From the NCBI GenBank assembly GCA_016181305.1, contig JACOZN010000004.1, positions 1 through 48,135 of the forward strand: a stretch of 48,135 nt of DNA, written 5' to 3'. Below are positions 1-7,434 of this stretch, one piece after another. The number at the start of each line of letters is the position of its first letter. The stretch's first letter is position 1. This stretch comes from Candidatus Woesearchaeota archaeon (lineage in GTDB: Archaea; Nanobdellota; Nanobdellia; Woesearchaeales; GW2011-AR4). The notes below the pieces were generated by a model. The model was not told where the DNA came from and ran no database searches. It saw only the letters and a program-made list of their open reading frames with translations. The position numbers and the translations under genes are program-made.

Positions 1-1
1 G

Positions 2-577
2 GACATATTAAAAGACAAGACGATGCAGGCAATGTTTGTTTTCAGGCTGATGAATGCTTTCGGAATATCCGCATTAATGGGATTTTTGCCCCTGCTTGCT
101 GAAAGGATAAACATAACAATATTTCAAATTGGTTTTGTTGTGACAGCAAATTTGCTGGTGTCTTCCTTATTTCAAAGATATTTTGGCATTTTGGCAGATA
201 AAAGTGATAAGGTTGCAATGCTTATTGCTGGAAGCATTATGATGCTTATCGCGCTTGCATTAATGCCTTTGTCAACAGGATTTTACACATTACTTTTATT
301 CAATTTATTGATGGGTTTTGGCTCAGCTATTTCAATACCAGCAGGAAGCGCGATAACAGCGCAGCTTGGAAGAAAGCTTGGCATGGGCTCTGTGATGGGA
401 ATATTCAACACGGCATTCGGCATAGGGGGCGGCATAGGGCCGATAATTGCAGGCTTGATGATGGTTGCATTCGGCTTGGCAACTGTTTTTGTTTCATCGG
501 CCGTAATTGTTTTGATAGGCACAATAATATTTTATTATCTGATGAAGAAGAATCTGGAATATAAGAGCTTGGCATAA
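2..577 (+). CDS. MFS transporter, C-terminal half (5' truncated by window edge)
   Basis: This is the C-terminal half of a major facilitator superfamily permease. The frame is open to the first base of the window, so the gene begins upstream and the methionine at 23 is internal. Five to six hydrophobic segments are visible, and a short basic loop (YFGILADKSDK) between two of them fits the loop 8-9 'G.laDr..r' repeat of MFS proteins. Glycine-rich helices (GFGSAISIPAGSA, GIGGGIGPIIAG) follow. The substrate cannot be told from this half. The next gene starts two bases after the stop, so the two are probably co-transcribed. Confidence 0.85.
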   Translation, partial: DILKDKTMQAMFVFRLMNAFGISALMGFLPLLAERINITIFQIGFVVTANLLVSSLFQRYFGILADKSDKVAMLIAGSIMMLIALALMPLSTGFYTLLLFNLLMGFGSAISIPAGSAITAQLGRKLGMGSVMGIFNTAFGIGGGIGPIIAGLMMVAFGLATVFVSSAVIVLIGTIIFYYLMKKNLEYKSLA

Positions 578-579
578 AA

Positions 580-1086
580 ATGGACATATTCGCCCATGGC
601 TTGTGGAGCTTTGCAATTTTCCATAAAAAGAAATATGCATGGATGGCAACCTTATTTGGAATTTTGCCTGACTTGCTGTCTTTTGGGATTATTTTTGTGA
701 TTAGCTTATTAAATGGGAATTTACGCAGGGTACCGCCGGCATTAAGCTCTTTGCCAGAATGGCTCTTTGCAGCCTACAACATGACGCATAGCTTAATCGT
801 ATTTTTTATAGTCTTTCTTTTAATATATATTTTTACAAAAAAATGGCTGTGGGCTTTAACTGCATGGGCTGCCCATATAGTGATAGACATACCAACACAC
901 TCAACAAGATTTTTTCCAACTCCATTTTTATGGCCTTTGTCTGACTATGTTTTCAACGGCATAAGCTGGGGAACTCCGTGGTTTATGCTGGTTAATTACA
1001 GCAGCTTATTGGCTGTTTTCCTTGTTATTGCGCACAATAGGGCCAAAGATAAGAAACTCACAATAACTTTAAAAAAGAACAAATAA
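580..1086 (+). CDS. Polytopic membrane protein, DUF457/YdjM-like metal-dependent hydrolase family
   Basis: A 168-residue membrane protein with about four hydrophobic segments. Conserved polar residues sit at membrane edges: His6 near the N-terminus, a PD pair (GILPDLL), a THS motif (NMTHSLIVF) and an AAHIVIDIPTH motif. This pattern of His and Asp residues is typical of the DUF457/YdjM-like membrane-bound hydrolases, whose biological substrate is unknown. The ATG lies two bases after the stop of the MFS gene, so translation is probably coupled. The assignment rests on motifs only. Confidence 0.6.
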   Translation: MDIFAHGLWSFAIFHKKKYAWMATLFGILPDLLSFGIIFVISLLNGNLRRVPPALSSLPEWLFAAYNMTHSLIVFFIVFLLIYIFTKKWLWALTAWAAHIVIDIPTHSTRFFPTPFLWPLSDYVFNGISWGTPWFMLVNYSSLLAVFLVIAHNRAKDKKLTITLKKNK

Positions 1087-1096
1087 CACTTGTTTT

Positions 1097-1795
1097 ATGT
1101 ACGAGATAGAAAAACTAAAAGTTGAATACGCTAATAAGAAAGACAGAATAAAGGAAAGGTTAAATCAGTTCGAAAAATTCTTCAGCGAGCCTTATTCATG
1201 GAATTATGCAAGCGGCGAATTAAAGCTGCTTCCTTCTGAGGCAAAAGATGACTACAGGCTTTTTGAGGAGCTCGCTTTCTGCATTTTCACAGCCAACACA
1301 AGCGCAGAGATGGGCGCGAAGGCAGTCGATGCCGTGAGGAATGTTTTGATAAACGGAACTGCTGATGACATGACAAGAAGGCTGGAGGGAATTTACAGGT
1401 TTAACAATGTCAGGCCAGCCCATATAATCCATACAAGGACTTACCTGAAAAATTCATTGAATTTTGAATTAAAAAACAAAATAAAATCATTCAAGAATAA
1501 AGATGAGTTGCGAAATTTCTTTGCCCTCAATAAGGGCGTCAAAGGGCTTGGAATGAAGGAGGCGTCGCACTTCCTGAGGAATATAGGGTTTAAAGGCTAT
1601 GCAATCCTTGACAAGCACATAATAAATTCTTTGCACGAGTTTGGAGTTATTGAAAAAAACGAAAAGCCGAAAAATGCAAGGGAATATTTGGAAATTGAGC
1701 AGAAATTCATTGATTTCTCAAAGCAAATCGGAATTGATATTGACGAACTGGACTTACTGCTTTGGAGCAGGAAGAATGGAAGGATTTTGAAATGA
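1097..1795 (+). CDS. ogg: N-glycosylase/DNA lyase, archaeal Ogg2 type
   Basis: A 232-residue 8-oxoguanine DNA glycosylase with AP lyase activity for base-excision repair. The helix-hairpin-helix is visible as GVKGLGMKEASHFLRNIG, followed by AILDKHI. The catalytic lysine is probably Lys154 and the catalytic aspartate Asp172. Their 18-residue spacing matches the Lys/Asp pair of the archaeal Ogg2 family. The family lacks the iron-sulfur cluster of endonuclease III, and none is seen here. The last codons overlap the next gene, also a DNA glycosylase, as ATGA, so the two repair enzymes are translationally coupled. Confidence 0.88.
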   Translation: MYEIEKLKVEYANKKDRIKERLNQFEKFFSEPYSWNYASGELKLLPSEAKDDYRLFEELAFCIFTANTSAEMGAKAVDAVRNVLINGTADDMTRRLEGIYRFNNVRPAHIIHTRTYLKNSLNFELKNKIKSFKNKDELRNFFALNKGVKGLGMKEASHFLRNIGFKGYAILDKHIINSLHEFGVIEKNEKPKNAREYLEIEQKFIDFSKQIGIDIDELDLLLWSRKNGRILK

Positions 1796-2460
1796 AAATG
1801 GCTTCCATAAAAAACATCTCCAAAATAATTAATCTTCTAAAACAAGAAATCAGGCACTTTGAAAACCCTATCGCAACAGAAATAGGCGAAAGAACCAAAG
1901 ACCCATTCCTTGTCTTGATTTCCTGCATTCTAAGTCTAAGGACAAAAGACACTACAACAGGCCCTGCTTCAAAGAGATTGTTTGACTTGGCAGACAACCC
2001 AAAGGACATGCTAAAATTGTCAAAAAAGCAAATAGAAAAAGCAATATTTCCAGTCGGTTTTTATCCTACAAAAGCCATGTATATTAAAAAAACCTGCAAG
2101 ATTTTGGTTGAAAAGTATGATGGAAAGGTGCCTGATACAATGGAAGAATTAACAAATCTTCCAGGTGTTGGTAAAAAATGTGGCGCAATTACTTTAGTTT
2201 ATGGTTTTAATAAACCAGATTTTATACCAGTGGACATTCATGTTCACGTTATTGCCAATCGTTTAGGATGGGTAAAAACTAAGCACCCAGATAAAACTAT
2301 GGTTAAACTTATGGAAATTATACCAAGGAAGTACTGGTACGATTTGAATAACTTACTTGTAGCGCACGGTCAGAATATATGTGTTACTAATTCTCCATTT
2401 TGTAGTAGATGTGCTATAAATAGTTACTGCCCACGAATAGGTGTAATGAGAAGCAGATAA
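1792..2460 (+). CDS. nth: Endonuclease III (DNA glycosylase/AP lyase)
   Basis: A 222-residue HhH-GPD glycosylase that removes oxidised pyrimidines. The start is taken at 1792, where ATG overlaps the upstream stop as ATGA; an in-frame ATG at 1762 would give an unneeded 10-residue extension inside ogg. The HhH motif LPGVGKK carries the catalytic lysine (Lys129), and VDIHVHV carries the catalytic Asp148. The C-terminus has a perfect 4Fe-4S loop, C-x6-C-x2-C-x5-C (CVTNSPFCSRCAINSYC). The second half of the gene is more AT-rich than ogg. Confidence 0.93.
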   Translation: MKMASIKNISKIINLLKQEIRHFENPIATEIGERTKDPFLVLISCILSLRTKDTTTGPASKRLFDLADNPKDMLKLSKKQIEKAIFPVGFYPTKAMYIKKTCKILVEKYDGKVPDTMEELTNLPGVGKKCGAITLVYGFNKPDFIPVDIHVHVIANRLGWVKTKHPDKTMVKLMEIIPRKYWYDLNNLLVAHGQNICVTNSPFCSRCAINSYCPRIGVMRSR

Positions 2461-2488
2461 ATAGATTATTTGTTAAAGAAGGTAAATG

Positions 2489-2656
2489 CGCCGCGGCTGG
2501 GATTTTCACCCAAGAGGATATCCTTCAAAGGATTTGTTCGCAAAAATCGAAGATTTTTGGAACCCCGAAAATGCTATGCATTTTCGACGGAACCCAGACG
2601 TCCTTGCGGACAGGGAGTTCTCAGTCCCCCGCTCCTCCGGATTGAGCGACCGCGGC
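2489..2656 (-). tRNA. tRNA-Leu(GAG) interrupted in the T-loop
   Basis: Read on the minus strand, a class II tRNA folds. The acceptor is GCCGCGG (2656-2650) with CCGCGGC (2496-2490). The D-stem is GCTC/GAGC with a GG-containing loop. Anticodon GAG lies at 2622-2620 in CTGAGAA. The long variable arm is GTCC-GCAA-GGAC (2611-2600). The T-stem is CTGGG (2597-2593) with CCCAG (2501-2497). An 84-nt insertion splits the T-loop; removing it leaves an 84-nt tRNA with the consensus loop TTCAAAT. No CCA is encoded. Oddities are a G at the discriminator position (Leu tRNAs normally have A) and an imperfect anticodon stem (A-C mismatch, or an 8-nt loop). It may be a functional intron-containing gene or a pseudogene. 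A TATA-like element lies at 2679-2688. Confidence 0.75.
2506..2589 (-). other. 84-nt insertion in tRNA-Leu T-loop (putative noncanonical intron)
   Basis: The insertion lies between tRNA positions 56 and 57 if the mature loop is TTCAAAT. It folds by itself into three small hairpins: CGAAAATGC/GCATTTTCG (2586-2566), CAAAAATC/GATTTTTG (2559-2541) and ATCCT/AGGAT (2533-2520). Archaeal tRNA introns normally show a bulge-helix-bulge. Here only a relaxed version can be drawn: the T-stem, a TTC/GAA helix and an AAT bulge, with no inner helix. Splicing is therefore uncertain. Confidence 0.5.
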
Positions 2657-2678
2657 ATGAAAAGCTTTAAATACTAGC

Positions 2679-2688
2679 ATATAATATA
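2679..2688 (-). promoter_or_regulatory. Putative TATA box for the tRNA-Leu gene
   Basis: The minus strand carries TATATTATAT here, 23-32 nt upstream of the first base of the tRNA at 2656. This is the normal archaeal TATA spacing for a transcript starting at or near the mature 5' end. A second element, TTTAAA at 2666-2671, is too close to fit. Confidence 0.45.
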
Positions 2689-2696
2689 ACCATTTT

Positions 2697-2733
2697 GGGT
2701 TCTCAGTCTCCTGTTCTGCCGTGATTGAGCGGC
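2697..2733 (-). repeat. Degenerate copy of the tRNA-Leu 5' half
   Basis: About 40 nt upstream of the tRNA, on the same strand, a 37-nt stretch repeats the D-arm and anticodon-arm region. The shared words are GCTCAATC and GACTGAGAAC, in the same order and at nearly the same spacing. No matching acceptor, variable arm or T-arm follows. It looks like the remains of a duplicated tRNA-Leu gene. The rest of the interval 2734-2867 is AT-rich and shows nothing else I can name. Confidence 0.55.
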
Positions 2734-2867
2734 TTTTATTTTTATTTAATAAGTGTGAGCACTTGCCCTTTAAATATTTCAGCCAAGAATGTTCAGTGCT
2801 TGTAGAGTATATATTTTGTAAAATAGGAATCGTAATTTGATAGTTGAAAGGTTGTTTGAGATTATTT

Positions 2868-4081
2868 TTAAAATCCAACCCCCTGAAAAATCACCTGATA
2901 AAGCAGGTACCCGTTAAATCCCAATATAACAATTCCAAATATAACAGCAAATATTGTTGTTATTTTTTTATTGACTAATTCTTTCATTATGCCTTTGTTT
3001 GATGTATAAAAAATCAATGGTATCAAAGGCAGTGGAATCAAGAGAAAACGGCGATTGTAACGGGTATAACATTAATGAATCTTGTTATCAGCCTTCTGAC
3101 CCACAAGCTTATCCTGAAGCCCGTCAAGCCGTCCATTACAGACTGCCCAGCCAGAGTCCCTGTCACCGAAGAGGATATGCCTGCAGAAAGCAGCGCCAAT
3201 GCAAAAACAATTGCTGCAAATTTGCCAAACAAAGGTATCAAAGTAGTATACGCCTGGTCAAGGGTTGCAACATTCGCCACTTGGTAAAAAGCAGCCGCTG
3301 ACATTATTATTATTGCAGCATTGATGAATCCGGCAATTGTAAGCGAAACAACATTGTCTATCAGATGATATTTCAAAATCCTGGATTTGCTGCCAAAATT
3401 GTTGCCAATAATCTTGTTTTTGATTAGCCATGAATGCACGAACAATGCATGAGGCATCACTGTTGCCCCTATAATGCCGACAGCAATCAAGGCGCTTTGG
3501 CTTGTTAATATAGGCTTTACAGAATGCACCAAAATAGATGAAACATCAGGCTTTGTGATAAACAGCTCATAAACATATCCCAAGCCGATTATTGAAACAA
3601 ACAGGACAAAAGACTGCTCCAGAGTCCTGAATCTTTTTTGTGTAAGCAGCAATATGAGCAATACATCAGCAACTGCGATATAAGTGCCAAAAAGCAACGG
3701 AATCCCGAAAAGAAGATTTAATGCAACAACAATTCCGAGAAACTCCGCCAAGTCAGTTGCCAAAATTGCAATTTCTGCCAGCATCCAGTAAGAAAGCACA
3801 AGCCATTTGCTTTTGAGCTTCTCCTTAACCAGTTCCGGCAAAGAATAGCCTGCAATCCCAAGCTTGCCTGAAAGATACTGGAAAAGCATTGCCATGCCTG
3901 AAGCAAGCCAAACAACCCAAAGCAAGTCATAGTTAAAAGATGCCCCTCCGGCAATGTCAGTTCCCCAGTTTCCGGGATCCATGTATGCAACGCTCACAAT
4001 CAGCCCAGAGCCCATGAATGCAAGCAGCTTCCTGTCTGAAAATATCCTAAAATAATTGAAAAACTTTTGAAAAGCTGCCAT
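2868..4081 (-). pseudogene. mntH: Nramp-family divalent metal (Mn/Fe) transporter, frame broken
   Basis: An Nramp proton-coupled metal importer. The metal-site motifs are intact: DPGN in helix 1 and MPHALFVHS in helix 6. The first frame runs from 4081 to a TGA at 3038. The remaining C-terminus (LIPLPLIPLIFYTSNKG..., ending LLYQVIFQGVGF) continues in another frame to a stop at 2868. Comparison with the known family shows that roughly 20-25 residues, the 'LSQV.LS..LPFA' part of helix 10, are missing at the join (about 3036-3050). So this is an out-of-frame deletion, not a simple indel. It may be a pseudogene or an assembly error. It is the last gene of the dtxR operon. Confidence 0.8.
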
Positions 4082-4090
4082 TTTATTGAT

Positions 4091-5305
4091 TTAACCCAAA
4101 ACCAGAAACCCTGTTGCGTACATTACCAGCAATCCAGCCATAAATCCAAGGACATTTGTTACAGTAAAAAGTGAGGTCCACTTGCCTTTTGCCATGTAAT
4201 GCATTATGTCATATGAAACATCAAAGATTGCGCCCGCCCCTATAGAGAGAAACAGCACCGCTAAGGCAGGGGAGTATGCAAATCCTCCAATGACAGCGCC
4301 GATTATTGTAGGCGCTCCAGCCAACAATCCCATTATGACAAGGTGAAAATAGAAATTACCAACCTGCCTTACGAATCTGGTCAGTGGGGCAACTATTGCG
4401 ACTCCCTCAGTAACATTGTGAATCATAAATCCAATGACGAGCAGGCTTCCTAATGCAACCTCTCCGACTGCGTACGCGCTTCCTATTGCAAGCCCTTCGC
4501 CTAGATTATGCAATCCTATCCCAAGCGCAATCAAATAACCAAAAATTAAAGCCTGAAAATGTTCGCCTTTAATCTGCCTGTGGTGCTCTGACTTGTAGCT
4601 TATGGCGGATAAAGTAAGGATTGACAAGGTAAATCCGATTAATATTATTCCAATTCCATTATATGCATTGGGTATAGCTTCCAAAAGGTCAAATGATTCC
4701 GCAAGCGCATCAAATCCCAGGAATATAAGCAATCCGACCGTCAATGCAAGCAAAAAGCTGTACCACCTTTCTTTTAACATCCTCAAAAATGGAAGCCATA
4801 GCAGCCCCAAAAGAACAGGGATCACACCGACATAAATTCCAAGCAGCGCAAAGGCTTTCAGATAAAAGCTGTTGAATATTGGTGTTATGGAAGCAACTTC
4901 TATTTCTTTTTCAAAGGTAATACCATTTCTGGATACTAAAGTTATTTTTTCAAAGTCTCCCTCAAGCCAGGGGTAGTTTATTTCAACTTTACCCCTATCT
5001 AAAGGCTCAAGTGTAGTGCTTGGAGCCATTTCAAACTGCCAATAAGCGTCGTTTACAAGAACTTGGGCTATTGTGACTGGCTCAGGGCCGTCATTAAATA
5101 CTTCCAGTGAAATATGCTCGGGTGAAAAAACAACTCTTTGTATGAAAATATTTTCTATCGGGACAACTGACGATTTGAAAACTCCTAATGGGCCGAATTT
5201 GACAAAAACCAAGAGAAGTATCCCTAACAATATAAGGGGCAATAAAGCCCTCATCAAAAATTTTGCATTACTTTGTTTTTCTGGCTGATTTTCCACTTTA
5301 TTCAT
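4091..5305 (-). CDS. ZIP-family metal transporter with extracytoplasmic N-terminal domain
   Basis: A 404-residue ZIP permease. The hallmark metal-binding motifs are in adjacent helices: HNLGEG (His266, Glu270) and HNVTEG (His296, Glu300). About eight hydrophobic helices follow residue 145. Residues 15-37 form a membrane anchor and residues 50-145 a beta-rich domain, probably outside the membrane, which typical ZIPs lack. The ATG overlaps the end of the multicopper oxidase frame. The nramp gene follows 9 nt later, so all lie in the dtxR operon. The cargo is probably zinc, iron or manganese. The gene looks intact, unlike both neighbours. Confidence 0.85.
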   Translation of the reverse strand: MNKVENQPEKQSNAKFLMRALLPLILLGILLLVFVKFGPLGVFKSSVVPIENIFIQRVVFSPEHISLEVFNDGPEPVTIAQVLVNDAYWQFEMAPSTTLEPLDRGKVEINYPWLEGDFEKITLVSRNGITFEKEIEVASITPIFNSFYLKAFALLGIYVGVIPVLLGLLWLPFLRMLKERWYSFLLALTVGLLIFLGFDALAESFDLLEAIPNAYNGIGIILIGFTLSILTLSAISYKSEHHRQIKGEHFQALIFGYLIALGIGLHNLGEGLAIGSAYAVGEVALGSLLVIGFMIHNVTEGVAIVAPLTRFVRQVGNFYFHLVIMGLLAGAPTIIGAVIGGFAYSPALAVLFLSIGAGAIFDVSYDIMHYMAKGKWTSLFTVTNVLGFMAGLLVMYATGFLVLG

Positions 5306-6523
5306 GAAACATGTACATTCCGGGATACCTGAATTTTACATCCAAAATTGATCTTTCCGCTTGCGCAAATGACACAATATCTGTGTAAGCATTCGGCTCT
5401 TGCTTTGTTCCGGTTCTGTATTCATCAAAGAAAGTTGCATGAAGATGAAATGAGTTAATGGGGTCAAATTCAACTATATTAACCAAATAAATCCTGATTA
5501 ATTCATCTTTCTTTACTTTTATGGGGTTTAACGCATAGTAAAATGCCTTTGTGTTAACTGCATAAACCTCATTTTCTCCGTCCAGAGTTGTATCAAATGC
5601 GTTCATTACCATGATCATTTCTTTATCTGCTTTGGACCTTGTGTCATTTTTAGGGTCGACAATGTAAGCGCCGTAAAGGCCTTTGCTTATATGCTGCTTT
5701 AGCGGAACAGAATGGCAATGGAATAGATGAACTCCGAATGGGTCCGCATCAAATTCATAAGTGAAATCCTGTCCTTTGTGAAATGAATTCTTATCCTATC
5801 TCCTTCTGTTGCCCTTATAGTAGGAGCTGGCACCTGCCCATTGTAAGTCCACGCAGGAAAGAAAACCCCTGGTGCAATCTCAATTTCCTTGTCTTCTGCG
5901 GAAATCCAGTATTCCCTCAGTAAGCTGCCATCAGAGCGCCTTGTTTCTTTGTAAAATTTGCTTCTTTCATTTGCTGGAAGATTGTTATAATTCCATGTTG
6001 ACAAGTATTCCATTGCATTAAACCCGCCATCTTCCCCGTACTTTCCAACAATCCCTATTTTTTCCTGTGCTGTTCTCTGAGGGTCATTTGAACTTGAGTG
6101 CATTATGCCCCTCATTTCCGCAAATGATTCAATGCATTTTGGGTCTGTAGAAATAGGATTTGTGCAATATTTTGCAGCTTCCTTCATCTTGTCAAACTCT
6201 GTTTCTGCCTTGACATCTTTTGTAACATATTTTAGAGCTGCAAAGCCAGCCACCAAAAGCATGATTATCAGCAATGGTACGGGTTTCCTTAAATTGTTTT
6301 TAAGTTTATCAATGGGAAATCTAAATGTTCCTTGCTTTATAGAATATATTATACATGCTAAGCCAGTCCCTACAATTACAAGCCCCATGACTAAGTGCAA
6401 AAAATGCGGGATATTTGCTCCAAATGTAACTAATTCCTGCAAATCATGGGGCAGAAATGCGAATATTAAGCCAAATACTATAAGCAATGCAGATATTACA
6501 ATAATTAATTTTTTATTTTTCAT
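5298..6523 (-). pseudogene. Membrane-anchored multicopper oxidase, frame broken and C-terminally truncated
   Basis: The N-terminus has three hydrophobic helices (residues 3-22, 37-60 and 80-97), then a cupredoxin region (FFPAWTYNGQVPAPTIRATEGDR). The frame then shifts near 5775-5792. The second frame carries FGVHLFHCHSVPLKQH, a copper-ligand motif, and FHLHATFF, and ends at FHE. Two segments expected in the family are absent: the first HxHG ligand segment at the shift, and the terminal H-x-H-xx-EF...GWMG ligand segment at the 3' end, where the stop runs into the ZIP start codon. As written it cannot bind a full copper set. Start 6523 is chosen because it follows the dtxR stop and precedes the first membrane helix. 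Confidence 0.8.
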
Positions 6524-6539
6524 TTTATTTAAGCAGAAC

Positions 6540-6938
6540 TTATTGGGATATTGGCTTCCCATGGGGGTCTTTCTTCGGGTTGCCAAGCAGCCTTCTTAAT
6601 TTTGTTATAGATTCGTCGCTGAATGCGTGCTCAAGCCTGTGCGCTTCGTGATGTATATTTTTTGAATTTATTTTGAGTATCTTCTTTAAAAAAAGCTCTA
6701 TTAGCCTGTGCTTTGAGGTCAATTTTTGCGCAATCCTGCGCCCTTTTGAAGTGAATCTCAATTTTGAGTATTTTTTATAGGATATCAGTCCCTCTTTATT
6801 GAGTTCTTTGGCCATCTCGGAAACGCTGGGCTTTGAGACATCAAGGTAATGCGCCAAGTCAATGGACTTAATCTCGCCTTTTTCCTCCTCCAGTATGTAA
6901 AGCCCCCTTAGGTAGTCTTCCCTGTTTGCAGTGAACAT
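6540..6938 (-). CDS. DtxR/MntR-family metal-dependent transcriptional repressor
   Basis: A 132-residue two-domain repressor. Residues 1-60 form a winged helix (IDLAHYLDVSKPSVSEMAKEL). The dimerisation and metal-binding part shows the expected HHEAHRLEHAFSDE and DPHGKPI motifs. The SH3-like third domain is absent, as in short MntR-type members. A near-consensus DtxR operator lies directly upstream of its start, between TATA and ATG. It therefore probably represses its own operon (oxidase, ZIP, Nramp) when metal is plentiful. This gene is intact. Confidence 0.92.
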   Translation of the reverse strand: MFTANREDYLRGLYILEEEKGEIKSIDLAHYLDVSKPSVSEMAKELNKEGLISYKKYSKLRFTSKGRRIAQKLTSKHRLIELFLKKILKINSKNIHHEAHRLEHAFSDESITKLRRLLGNPKKDPHGKPISQ

Positions 6939-6941
6939 AGA

Positions 6942-6970
6942 AAGTTAGGTTAGCCTAACTTATATATAAA
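6942..6970 (-). promoter_or_regulatory. DtxR operator and TATA box of the metal operon
   Basis: The sequence AAGTTAGGTTAGCCTAACTT (6942-6961) is an 8-bp inverted repeat with a 4-nt centre. It matches the DtxR consensus TTAGGTTAGCCTAACCTAA at nearly every position. It abuts a TATA element (6961-6970, minus strand TTTATATATA) whose spacing predicts a start of transcription at the dtxR ATG. Repressor bound here would block the initiation complex. Confidence 0.85.
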
Positions 6971-7032
6971 GGTTGTGGTTTTAGGTTTTAGCTATCAAAA
7001 ATATTATAAACAAGACAATACACCTGGGTTAC

Positions 7033-7434
7033 ATGCCAAAAAAATACTTCACAGTTGAGGGCGCGCAAAAGCAAATGCCAAAAATAAAGAAGTCACTGAT
7101 TAAGCTTCAAAATTTGAAAAAAGCGATAGATGCTGTACTTTCAGTAGAGATGGACTCTAGAGAGGTCGAGTATGAAGAAATTATTGAGACAAGCGCCAAG
7201 CTGAACAAAGAATACCATAAACTCTCTTATGATTTTCACAGAGAGATTGAAAATTTGGAAAAAATAGGCTGTATATTGAAAGATTTAGAGCAGGGCTTAG
7301 TTGACTTTTACTGCAGGCTTGAAGGCAGGGACATATTCCTGTGCTGGAGGCTTGGAGAAGGCAGGATAAAAGCGTGGCATGAGGTAGAGGAGGGCTTTGC
7401 AGGCAGGCAGCCAATCATTGGCTTGGAACAATGA
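7033..7434 (+). CDS. DUF2203 family protein
   Basis: A 133-residue protein recognised by the C-terminal pattern of the DUF2203 family: GCILKDLEQGLVDFYCRLEGRDIFLCWRLGE followed by WHEVEEGFAGRQPI. The first 90 residues are helical and probably coiled. Family function is unknown. A TATA-like stretch lies about 25 nt upstream, so transcription is probably leaderless and divergent from dtxR. The stop overlaps the next ATG as ATGA, so it is coupled to the thioredoxin-domain protein. Confidence 0.85.
   Translation: MPKKYFTVEGAQKQMPKIKKSLIKLQNLKKAIDAVLSVEMDSREVEYEEIIETSAKLNKEYHKLSYDFHREIENLEKIGCILKDLEQGLVDFYCRLEGRDIFLCWRLGEGRIKAWHEVEEGFAGRQPIIGLEQ

Noticed and set aside
2490-2657. A plus-strand tRNA using the same GCCGCGG/CCGCGGC palindromic acceptor
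   Set aside because: The plus strand gives no D-arm, anticodon arm or T-loop; the minus strand gives all of them.
2470-2878. Short open frames on both strands around the tRNA (including one reading AVAQSGGAGD)
   Set aside because: They are translations of the tRNA-Leu gene and its half-copy; strings like VAQSGG are a familiar sign of tRNA read as protein.
5690-5800. Programmed frameshifting or an intein to explain the oxidase break
   Set aside because: No slippery site or inserted domain is seen; sequence is missing, not added, and a second segment is missing at the C-terminus.
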